In this document: positions 17,728 through 25,700 of the stretch, in pieces
Layout of the letters: every line of letters starts with the position of its first letter
How positions within the stretch are numbered: the stretch's first letter is position 1
Origin: an uncultured Ruminiclostridium sp.
GTDB lineage: Bacteria > Bacillota > Clostridia > Oscillospirales > Ruminococcaceae
DNA length: 64,000 nucleotides
Reading direction: 5' to 3'
Assembly (NCBI GenBank): GCA_905235805.1
Contig: CAJOMV010000028.1
Coordinates: 47,751-111,750, forward strand
Translations under genes and position numbers: made by a program
Notes under the pieces: model-generated
What the model was told of the DNA's origin: nothing
What the model saw: the letters and a program-made list of their open reading frames with translations, nothing else
Databases searched by the model: none

Positions 17728-18453
17728 TTACAGTACCTTTGATAAAAATTCTTTCAGACGCGGGCTCTCAGGATTTGAGAAGAACTCCTGCGGCTCGTTC
17801 TCTTCCATGATGAGACCGTCCTCCATGAACAGCACTCTCGATCCGACCTCCCTCGCGAAGCCCATTTCGTGGGTGACCACCACCATGGTCATACCCTCCT
17901 CCGCAAGCTGCTTCATCAGGCGAAGCACCTCACCGACCATTTCCGGGTCGAGGGCAGAGGTCGGCTCGTCGAACAGCATAACTTCGGGATTCATCATCAG
18001 CGAGCGCGCGATAGCGATACGCTGCTTCTGTCCGCCGGAGAGCTGGCTCGGATAATCGTGCGCCTTCTGCTCAAGACCGATCTTTTGCAGAAGCTGATGT
18101 GCTTTTTCGTCAGCCTCGTCCTTGCTCATTATTTTGAGCTTTGTGGGAGCGAGAGTGAGATTTTTCTGTATAGTCAGGTGAGGGAAGAGGTAGAAGTGCT
18201 GGAACACCATACCCATTTTTTCACGAACCTTGTAAAGCTCCTTCTCGGAGGCTTTGGTAAGGTCTTTTCCGTCGAAGATCACCGAGCCGTCCGTAGGCTG
18301 CTCGAGCATGTTAAGGCAGCGCAGGAAAGTGCTCTTTCCCGAACCAGAGGGACCTATTATGACGACTTTCTCGTTCTTTTCGATAGTTGTGTCTATGCCC
18401 TTGAGGATATCAAGATCGCCGAAGCTTTTTTTCAGTCCTTTAACCTCGATCAC
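17728..18453 (-). CDS. Polar amino acid ABC transporter ATP-binding protein (minus-strand system)
   Basis: The 241-residue ATPase is of the GlnQ/HisP type: Walker [16 protein letters not shown], signature [15 protein letters not shown], Walker [21 protein letters not shown] and H-loop [12 protein letters not shown]. It overlaps its permease gene by 14 bases. With the permease and the lipoprotein at 19199-19981 it forms a complete uptake system for a polar amino acid. This type of ATPase is highly conserved and says little about substrate. Confidence 0.93.
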   Translation of the reverse strand: MIEVKGLKKSFGDLDILKGIDTTIEKNEKVVIIGPSGSGKSTFLRCLNMLEQPTDGSVIFDGKDLTKASEKELYKVREKMGMVFQHFYLFPHLTIQKNLTLAPTKLKIMSKDEADEKAHQLLQKIGLEQKAHDYPSQLSGGQKQRIAIARSLMMNPEVMLFDEPTSALDPEMVGEVLRLMKQLAEEGMTMVVVTHEMGFAREVGSRVLFMEDGLIMEENEPQEFFSNPESPRLKEFLSKVL

Positions 18454-19171
18454 TTTTCTTGAGCCTCCTTTCGAGCTTTCTCACCAGAGAGCTCAGTCCC
18501 ACCACGATGATAAGGTAGATGAGCGCTACCGCGATAAGAGGCAGGAACGCCTCGTAAGTGACGCTTCGTATGATGTCTCCGCCCTTTGTGAGATCCTCAA
18601 GCGCGATATAGCCCGCTACGGAGGTCTCCTTCAGCAGTACGATACATTCGTTCGCGAGTGCGGGGAGAATGTTTTTGAACGCCTGGGGCATAATTATGTA
18701 CATCATTGTTCTCGGGTAGTTCAGACCAAGGCTCGCGCCCGCCTCGAACTGTCCCGCGTCAATGGACATTATGCCCGAGCGAACTATCTCAGCCACATAG
18801 GCACCGGAATTGATACCAAACGCGAGGATACCCACGAAGGTCTTGTCTATCCTTACCGAAGCGAAGATGACATAGTAAATGATGAGGAGCTGCACCATTA
18901 CGGGCGTTCCTCTGATGACAGTCAGGTAGATATTTGCGATGACATTCAGTATCTTGAGCTTTCCCGTTTTGTCGTGGGTCGCCCTCACCGTAGCCACAAG
19001 AAATCCGATGACCATACCGAGCAGCACCGCGAAAAGCGTGATTATCAGTGTGGTCTTCAGACCGTTGACAAGGTACATATACCTGTCGTCGTATATGAAG
19101 GTGTCATACAGCTTCTGCAGAAACTCGTTGTCAAAGCTTCTGCTGGCTTCATTCTGAAGCAGCATGTCCAC
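18440..19171 (-). CDS. Polar amino acid ABC transporter permease (minus-strand system)
   Basis: The 243-residue permease has the His/Glu/Gln/Arg/opine family layout: [39 protein letters not shown], and the EAA loop [20 protein letters not shown] that contacts the ATPase. The start taken is GTG at 19171, because GAGGGG lies 7 bases upstream; ATG at 19165 is an alternative. The ribosome binding site forms part of a perfect 12-base palindrome (19172-19183). Confidence 0.9.
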   Translation of the reverse strand: MDMLLQNEASRSFDNEFLQKLYDTFIYDDRYMYLVNGLKTTLIITLFAVLLGMVIGFLVATVRATHDKTGKLKILNVIANIYLTVIRGTPVMVQLLIIYYVIFASVRIDKTFVGILAFGINSGAYVAEIVRSGIMSIDAGQFEAGASLGLNYPRTMMYIIMPQAFKNILPALANECIVLLKETSVAGYIALEDLTKGGDIIRSVTYEAFLPLIAVALIYLIIVVGLSSLVRKLERRLKKSDRG

Positions 19172-19198
19172 AGGGGATCCCCTCGCTTTCGGAATAAA

Positions 19199-19981
19199 TT
19201 ATGACGCTCTTACAACGATAGCCTGCATTGAGGTAGCATAACCCTGAGTGAAGTTGACGTTCTTGAGTCTGTCCTCGGTAACGGACATACCCGCAACACC
19301 CACGTCAGCCTTGCCGGAGGTAACTGCTGTGATAATGGAGTCGAATTCCATGTTTTCGATAACGAGATCCATTCCTATTATATCGCATACGGCTCTCATC
19401 ATATCCACATCGATACCGACGATCTCATTTCCTTCCATGCTCTCATAGGGCGGGAACTCAGCGTTTGTAGCCATAGTGAGCGTACCATTTCTCTTGATCG
19501 AGCTGTCGGAAGTGTAGGGAGCGTGGTCTGCGTCGTCACCTATCCAGTGGGAAACTATGCTGTCGAGAGTGCCGTCAGCCTTGAGCTGATCGAGCGCTGC
19601 GTTGAGCTTGGCTCCCAGCTCGTCGTCGCCTATTCTGTAAGCGATAGAGTATTCTTCCTCGTCGAAGGGTTCGTCGAGTATCTTGAGGTCGGAGTTCTTG
19701 CTGACAAAAGCCCTGGCGGTCTCCATATCGATGATGACCGCGTCATTCTTGCCCTGCTTGAGTGCCTGTATAGCATCGGCGCCCTTGTTGTAGCCTTCCA
19801 CGGTAGCGCCTTCGATGTCGCCCGCGAGGATATAGCCGGTAGTGCCGAGCTGAGTGCCTATGACCTTGCCGCTGAGGTCATAGGCGCTGTTGACTGTGTT
19901 TGCGGGAACTCCGTTCGAGCAAGCCGAAAGGCTGAGTGCTGCGGCAGCGATAAGTGCCGCTATTGTTCTTGTTTTTTTCAT
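19199..19981 (-). CDS. Amino acid ABC transporter substrate-binding lipoprotein with circularly permuted lobes
   Basis: The start ATG at 19981 gives 260 residues with a lipoprotein signal and lipobox LSAC (Cys21). The domain order is unusual. Residues 33-148 (YDLSGKVIGTQLGTTG to LDSIVSHWIG) correspond to the second half of an SBP_bac_3 protein, the middle lobe and final strand. Residues 163-260 (GTLTMATNAEFPPYESMEG to SMQAIVVRAS) correspond to the first half, which normally comes right after the signal peptide. All parts of the fold seem present once, so this is a circular permutation rather than truncation. The divergent operon next door carries a binding protein in normal order. Genes for permease and ATPase follow, so it should be functional. 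Confidence 0.88.
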   Translation of the reverse strand: MKKTRTIAALIAAAALSLSACSNGVPANTVNSAYDLSGKVIGTQLGTTGYILAGDIEGATVEGYNKGADAIQALKQGKNDAVIIDMETARAFVSKNSDLKILDEPFDEEEYSIAYRIGDDELGAKLNAALDQLKADGTLDSIVSHWIGDDADHAPYTSDSSIKRNGTLTMATNAEFPPYESMEGNEIVGIDVDMMRAVCDIIGMDLVIENMEFDSIITAVTSGKADVGVAGMSVTEDRLKNVNFTQGYATSMQAIVVRAS

Positions 19982-20002
19982 AACCTTGAAATTTCCTTTC
20001 CT

Positions 20003-20015
20003 GTGCATTTTGCAC
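20003..20015. promoter_or_regulatory. Short palindrome in the leader of the permuted binding protein gene
   Basis: GTGCA, three T, TGCAC form a perfect 5-3-5 palindrome, downstream of the -10 box and 22 bases before the ATG. It could be a repressor site. The evidence is position and symmetry only. Confidence 0.35.
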
Positions 20016-20021
20016 CATAAT

Positions 20022-20050
20022 ATTATAATACAAAACGCTCCGAATTGCAA
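20022..20050 (-). promoter_or_regulatory. Promoter of the minus-strand amino acid ABC operon
   Basis: TTGCAA (20045-20050) and TATAAT (20022-20027) on the minus strand are 17 bases apart, 41 bases before the binding protein ATG. Confidence 0.7.
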
Positions 20051-20211
20051 GAGCGAACAGCAAATTAATATTATACAATAATCGTACATAAACAGCGGAT
20101 TTTTGTGCAATTTTGACCAATTATCACGGCATTGCGGAAGAAAACATACCGAAAATCGAATGTCCCGGTCGGATTTATTTGTATCAACTTCCGAAAATGC
20201 TAAGTAAGCTC

Positions 20212-20240
20212 TTTACAAATCGGGACAAATGTGGTATCAT
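20212..20240 (+). promoter_or_regulatory. Promoter of the plus-strand binding protein gene
   Basis: TTTACA (20212-20217) and TATCAT (20235-20240) are 17 bases apart, with GTGG just before the -10, as in several other promoters of this window. Confidence 0.65.
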
Positions 20241-20292
20241 TTCTGAGTCGGAAAACCGAATAAGAATAAAATGCAGAAGAGGAGAATGTTTT

Positions 20293-21138
20293 ATGAAGAA
20301 AAGAATATTTGCCAATATAGCAGCCGGCATTACGGCAGCGGCAATGATCGCCGCCGTGGGAAGCTGCGGCAGCGGCAGTCAGGCTGAAACAACGGCAGCG
20401 GCTCCCGAACCGGCGGCAGCTGACAACTCGCTCCAGAAGGTGCTCGACGACAAGCAGCTCATACTCGGGCTCGACGCGAGCTTCCCGCCCATGGGCTTCA
20501 CGAACGACGCGAATGAGATCGTCGGCTTCGATATCGACGTTGCGCAGGAGGTCTGCGACAGAATGGGCGTAACACTTGTGAAGCAGCCCATCAACTGGGA
20601 CAACAAGGAGGAGGACCTTAATGTCGGCAAGATCGACTGCATCTGGAACGGAATGTCGATAAACGATTCAAGAAAGCAGGTCATGAACCTCTCCGACCCG
20701 TATATGAACAACGAGATGATCTTCACCGTACCGAAGGACAGCGGCATCACCTCAATGGACGACCTCAAGGGCAAGACCGTGGGCGTTCAGTCCGGTTCCT
20801 CGGCAGAGGAGATACTCATGGCGTCCGACATTTACGCTGACATCACCGTGACCGCTCTCGAGGATAACGTAACACTGCTCAATCAGATGGAGCTCGGCTT
20901 CTCGGACGCGGTATTCCTTGATTCGGTAGTAGCAAATTATCTCATCACCGAGAACAGCAAGGATTATGTGATACTCCCCGGCAATCTGGAGGCGGAGGAA
21001 TACGCTGTCGGCTTCAGAAAGAACGATCAGGCGCTCCGTGACGAGGTACAGAGGATCCTCAGCGAGATGAAGGCAGACGGCAAGCTCGGCGAGATCTCCA
21101 CCAAGTGGTTCGGCAGCGATATCACAACAGTAAAGTAA
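20293..21138 (+). CDS. Amino acid ABC transporter substrate-binding lipoprotein (canonical order)
   Basis: ATG at 20293 is preceded by GAGGAG at 8 bases and starts a lipoprotein signal (MKKRIFANIAAGITAAAMIA then VGSC). The 281-residue protein is an SBP_bac_3 binding protein in normal order: QLILGLDASFPPMGFTND and GFDIDVAQEVCDRMG (lobe 1), DDLKGKTVGVQSGSSAEEI (lobe 2) and the closing LGEISTKWFG. A threonine/alanine/proline-rich linker follows the lipid anchor. The substrate is probably a polar amino acid or related compound. A terminator separates it from the permease gene, so binding protein and membrane parts can be made in different amounts. Confidence 0.92.
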   Translation: MKKRIFANIAAGITAAAMIAAVGSCGSGSQAETTAAAPEPAAADNSLQKVLDDKQLILGLDASFPPMGFTNDANEIVGFDIDVAQEVCDRMGVTLVKQPINWDNKEEDLNVGKIDCIWNGMSINDSRKQVMNLSDPYMNNEMIFTVPKDSGITSMDDLKGKTVGVQSGSSAEEILMASDIYADITVTALEDNVTLLNQMELGFSDAVFLDSVVANYLITENSKDYVILPGNLEAEEYAVGFRKNDQALRDEVQRILSEMKADGKLGEISTKWFGSDITTVK

Positions 21139-21152
21139 AAATCAAAGATAAC

Positions 21153-21185
21153 AACAGTCGCGGCAATCGCTGCGGCTGTTTTTTT
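21153..21185 (+). terminator. Intrinsic terminator between binding protein and permease genes
   Basis: A 12-base stem (21153-21164 and 21169-21180, with two G-U pairs) and a 4-base loop are followed by a T-run to 21185. It ends transcription of the binding protein gene inside what otherwise looks like one operon. Confidence 0.85.
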
Positions 21186-21196
21186 GTGCAAAGCTA

Positions 21197-21226
21197 TTGC
21201 AATTTATACCGGTTTTGTGGTATAAT
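21197..21226 (+). promoter_or_regulatory. Promoter of the plus-strand permease-ATPase genes
   Basis: TTGCAA (21197-21202) and TATAAT (21221-21226) are 18 bases apart, with TGTGG directly upstream of the -10. It restarts transcription just after the terminator at 21153-21185. Confidence 0.7.
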
Positions 21227-21297
21227 GTATTTTGTATGAGTATGCTTTACCGTATTATCGCGCTTTTGCGGTGAAATAAACAGGAGAGAAAAAATTT

Positions 21298-22002
21298 ATG
21301 ACAAGTGAACAGATAATGACGCTGTTCGGGCTGATGCTGGAATACACTGTCCCGACGCTCAAGATATTCGCTTTTACGCTTCTTTATTCCATACCTCTCG
21401 GAATGGTCGTGGCACTTCTGAAAATGTGCAGATTCAAGCCTGTTTCATGGCTTACGAACATCTACATACTGATAATGCGCGGAACACCCCTGCTGCTCCA
21501 GCTCATAGTCGCGCAGTATTCGGTCCCGTACATAATCAGGAGCGATATATGCCCGCAGTTCCTGAAGGACATGCTCGGCGGGGTGGATATACGCAGCGAC
21601 AGCTATACGTTCAATATGATGCTGATAGCGTTCGTGCTGAATTACGCGGCGTATTTCGCGGAGATATTCCGCGGCGGCATCGAGTCTATACCGAAGGGAC
21701 AGTACGAAGCCGCGGGAGCTCTCGGCTTCAGCAGGTTACAGACCTTTTTCCGCATTATCCTCCCGCAGGTCATAAAGCGTGTAGTCCCCGCAAGCTCGAA
21801 CGAGATAATCACGCTTGTCAAGGATACATCGCTCGCTTCCGCTATCCCGTACATGGAGATAATGTACATCGCGAAAAAGCAGGTACCGCTGTACGCGTCT
21901 CTGCTGCCGCTGTTCATGGCGGGCGCGTTCTATTTCGTGTTCGCGACTGTGCTGACGGCGCTGTTCTCGTTCATTGAGAAGAAGCTCGATTATTACAGAT
22001 AA
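21298..22002 (+). CDS. Polar amino acid ABC transporter permease (plus-strand system)
   Basis: The 234-residue permease has the family segments LKIFAFTLLYSIPLGMVVAL, LIMRGTPLLLQLIVAQYSVP and the EAA loop EAAGALGFSRLQTFFRIILP. It works with the ATPase encoded 13 bases downstream. The ribosome binding site AGGAGAG precedes the ATG. An insert between the RGTP segment and the middle helix (DICPQFLKDMLGGVDIRSD) is longer than in the minus-strand paralog. Confidence 0.9.
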   Translation: MTSEQIMTLFGLMLEYTVPTLKIFAFTLLYSIPLGMVVALLKMCRFKPVSWLTNIYILIMRGTPLLLQLIVAQYSVPYIIRSDICPQFLKDMLGGVDIRSDSYTFNMMLIAFVLNYAAYFAEIFRGGIESIPKGQYEAAGALGFSRLQTFFRIILPQVIKRVVPASSNEIITLVKDTSLASAIPYMEIMYIAKKQVPLYASLLPLFMAGAFYFVFATVLTALFSFIEKKLDYYR

Positions 22003-22015
22003 GGGGTGAGCGGAA

Positions 22016-22780
22016 ATGGCTATGCTTGAAGTGAAAAAACTGTCCAAGAGCTTCGGTGAGCTGGAGGTGCTCCGCGACATCAGCTTTGACGTGGAAAAGG
22101 GCGAGGCTGTCGCGGTGATAGGTCCCTCGGGAAGCGGTAAATCCACACTTCTCCGCTGCATCAATCAGCTCGAGAAAGCGAGCGGCGGGACTATCCGCGT
22201 ATGCGGCACAGATATGTTCGCGCCGAACGAGAAGGGAAAGAGCGTATATGCCGATACAAAGACACTGCGCGAAATAAGGCTGAAAACGGGGCTTGTGTTC
22301 CAGAATTTCAATCTCTTCCCTCACATGACGGTTCTGAAAAATATAACCGAAGCGCCCGTATGTGTACTGAAAAAGAGTAAAACAGAGGCGGAGGAGACGG
22401 CAATGGAGCTTCTTCGGAAAATGGGGCTTGAATCCAAGGCAAGGTCCTATCCCTGCGAGCTCTCCGGAGGACAGCAGCAGCGTGTTTCGATAGCGAGAGC
22501 GCTTGCGCTAGACCCGGATATACTGTTCTTTGACGAGCCTACTTCCGCGCTTGACCCGGAGCTGACGGGTGAGATACTCAAGGTAATAAAGGAGCTCGCC
22601 TCCGAGGGCATGACAATGGTGATAGTCACTCACGAAATGGGATTTGCCCGCGACGTGGCGGATAAGATCATCTTCATGGAGGGCGGCTACATAGTCGAGC
22701 AGGGAGACTCCGCACAGCTCTTCGGTGAGAATGCCTCGGAGCGTGTAAAGCAGTTCCTGCAGAGATTTAATAATTTATAA
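22016..22780 (+). CDS. Polar amino acid ABC transporter ATP-binding protein (plus-strand system)
   Basis: The 254-residue ATPase has Walker [16 protein letters not shown], signature LSGGQQQRVSIARAL, Walker [21 protein letters not shown] and H-loop [12 protein letters not shown]. It carries a short extra segment after the first strand (GTDMFAPNEKGKSVYADTKT) compared with the minus-strand ATPase. It ends 16 bases before the large helicase gene, and no terminator is seen, so the helicase may share its transcript. Confidence 0.92.
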   Translation: MAMLEVKKLSKSFGELEVLRDISFDVEKGEAVAVIGPSGSGKSTLLRCINQLEKASGGTIRVCGTDMFAPNEKGKSVYADTKTLREIRLKTGLVFQNFNLFPHMTVLKNITEAPVCVLKKSKTEAEETAMELLRKMGLESKARSYPCELSGGQQQRVSIARALALDPDILFFDEPTSALDPELTGEILKVIKELASEGMTMVIVTHEMGFARDVADKIIFMEGGYIVEQGDSAQLFGENASERVKQFLQRFNNL

Positions 22781-22796
22781 AATAGGGGAATGGGAA

Positions 22797-25700
22797 ATGG
22801 ACGAGAATATCAGAATAGAAGCACAGGTCACCGGTACGTTCAATTTTGCCATGCAGCAGAATTACATACCGCTGATAAGAAGCATAACCCTGAAAAACAG
22901 CGGAGCAGCCGCTTATGAGAACATCACGGTCAGAGCGGTATTCGAGCCGGAGTTCGCAAAGCCCTACGAGTACACACTCGGCACCGCTGAAGCGGGCAGG
23001 AGCACGGAGATATCTCCGGTAAAGCTTACAGTATCCACGGAATTCCTGTTTTCTCTCACCGAAAAGACCGTCGGCAATATTCATCTCTCTGCCTGCGCGG
23101 GTGAGGATATCCTTGCCGAGACGGATATTCCCGTCGAGGTACTGGCGTATGACGAGTGGAGCGGCGTGAATATAATGCCCGAGCTTATCTCCGCTTTCAC
23201 AGCCCCCAATCACCCGCGCGTGAACGAGATAGTCTCCAAGGCGTCGGCGTATATGCAGAAATGGACGGAGTCCCCCTCCTTCACCGGCTATCAGAGCGGT
23301 GACCCGAATGTCGCAAAAACACAGGCTGCGGCGATATACGCGGCGCTGCAGGAGGAAAACATAGCCTACACCGTACCGCCCGCGAGCTTCGAGAAGTCGG
23401 GGCAGCGTGTGCGGCTCCCGTACACCGTGCTTTCCGAAAAGCGCGGCACCTGCCTTGACCTGACGCTTCTGTTCGCGTCCTGCCTTGAGCAGATAGGGCT
23501 GAACCCGCTGGTAATTCTGGTAAAGGGACATTGCTTCGGCGGCTTCTGGCTTGAGGACGAGACCTTTGCGGACTGCGCGGAGGATGACCCCTCGGCGCTG
23601 ACGAAGAGAGCGGCGGAGGGCATAGATAAAATATGCGTGGTAGAGTGTACGGATTATGTCGCGGGCAGTTCCGTCGATTTCGCTCATGCCGAAAAGCACG
23701 CCCTCGCGAAGCTTGAGCAGACGGATGAATTTCAGTACGCGGTCGATGTAAGAAGATGCCGAGGCAGCGGTATCAGACCCATTCCCGCCCGCGTAGCGGA
23801 GGACGGCACATACAAGGCGGTGGATTACGGAAAGCGCGATGCGGACGATATAACCTCCGAGCCGCGGTTGATAGACACAACAAAACGCGGCAGCTTCGCC
23901 GAGGACAGGGAACTGACCAAGCAGATGATCTGGGAGCGCAAGCTGCTTGACCTCAGCTTGCGCAACAGCCTGCTGAACTTCCGTCCGACTTCATCGAACG
24001 TACAGTTCATGGTGTCCGATGTGAACAAGCTGGAGGACGAGATATCGGACGGCGAGAGCTTCAGGATAATGCCTTCGCCCGCGGAACGCTCCTTCACTCT
24101 GTCTGACAGCAGGATATATGAGATAGAGAACGACAAGGATCAGATAGAAGCGATAGCGGAATCGGAGTTCAAAAATCACAGGCTCCGCACATTCATAAGC
24201 GAGACGGAGCTTGAAAAGACGCTGAAAAAGCTCCACCGCGACGCGAAGGTAAGTCTCGAGGAAAACGGCGCGAATACGCTGTACTTAGCGCTGGGATTTT
24301 TGCGCTGGTATGAGAGCGACAAGGCGGTAAAGCCCCGCTATGCTCCGCTCGTGCTGGTGCCTGTCGAGCTTGTCCGAAAGATACAGGACAAGTCTTACTC
24401 TCTGCGGGTGCGCGGAGAGGAAACGCAGATGAACATAACCCTGCTTGAGCTGCTCCGACAGGATCAGGGGATATCCATAAACGGGCTCGACCCGCTCCCG
24501 ACGGATGAGAAGGGCGTGGATCTCCCGCTCGTGTTCAGCACGGTGCGTCAGGCGGTAATGTCGAAGAAGAGGTGGGATATCGAGCAGATAGCCTTCCTCG
24601 GGCAGTTCTCGTTCAGCCGCTTCATTATGTGGAACGATATCCGCAACCGCTCGGAGGATCTCGCGAAGAACAAGGTGGTCGCAAGCCTTATGTCGGGAAA
24701 GACCGAGTGGGAGAACGAGGACGCGCAGCTCACTCCCCACGAGCTTGATGAGCAGCTCGCGCCCGCGGATATGGCAGTCCCCATGAGCGCCGATTCCTCG
24801 CAGCTCGCCGCGGTATATGAAGCGTCCCTCGGGCGCAGCTTCGTGCTGCACGGACCTCCCGGAACGGGAAAATCACAGACCATAACGAATATGATAGCCA
24901 ACGCACTGTTTCAGGGGAAATCGGTGCTGTTTGTCGCTGAAAAAATTGCGGCTCTGTCGGTAGTGCAGAAGAGACTTAAGAAGATAGGGCTCGACCCGTT
25001 CTGTCTTGAGCTGCATTCCAACAAATCGCAGAAGCGCGCGGTGCTCTCTCAGCTCGAGGAAGCCTTGAACATGAGCCGCATAAAGTCTCCCGATGAATAC
25101 GCTCAGACCGCGGAAAAGCTGCATTCCATACGAAAGGAACTGAACGACACCATGTCTGCGCTGTATAAGGAGCGCTCGGCGGGAATGTCGGTGTATGAGG
25201 CGGTAGCGGCTTATGAGGCTGTAAAGAGTTATGATGGAAAGCTGACCCTCGACAGCGGCTTTGTGAACGCCGCGGCAGCGTCAGATTATCAGGCGTGGCT
25301 CGAAGCAGCATCGGATACTGCGGCGGCAGGGAAGGAGCTCGGCGGCTTGCAGAGCTCTCCGCTGAAAAACGTATGCCTCGCGGAATATACGATAGAACTG
25401 CGAACTGCGTTCGCGGAGCTGTCGGAGCTTCTCGCGAACAAGGCTGCCGACGCCGCCGAGGCGTACAGCAAGCTCGGTACGGCTCTCGGCTGTCCCATGC
25501 CATCCGATAAAGCGGGTATCGACAGCGCGTTCCGTCTGATGAAGTCAGTGACCGGTCAGGAGCTTATCCTCAGCGGCATAGTGAACGGTGATGACCCGGC
25601 GGCGGTGCGCGGTGAAATGGATAAGCTGATCGACGCGGGAATGAGATGCACCGCGATACGCGAGCAGTTCAACGCGGCTTATGAGCCGAGTATATGGAGC

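Larger units (their letters stand above)
19982..20292. other. Divergent regulatory region between two amino acid ABC operons
   Basis: This 311-base stretch without genes is AT-rich. It holds a minus-strand promoter (20022-20050), a plus-strand promoter (20212-20240), a short palindrome in the minus-strand leader (20003-20015) and a related TGTGCAATTTTG at 20104-20115. I see no small gene, riboswitch or hairpin beyond these. A weak in-frame extension of the plus-strand gene runs through it from 20113 but lacks a ribosome binding site. Confidence 0.7.

Noticed and set aside
20113..20292. 60-codon N-terminal extension of the plus-strand binding protein
   Set aside because: The promoter lies inside it, and the lipoprotein signal with a good ribosome binding site starts at 20293.
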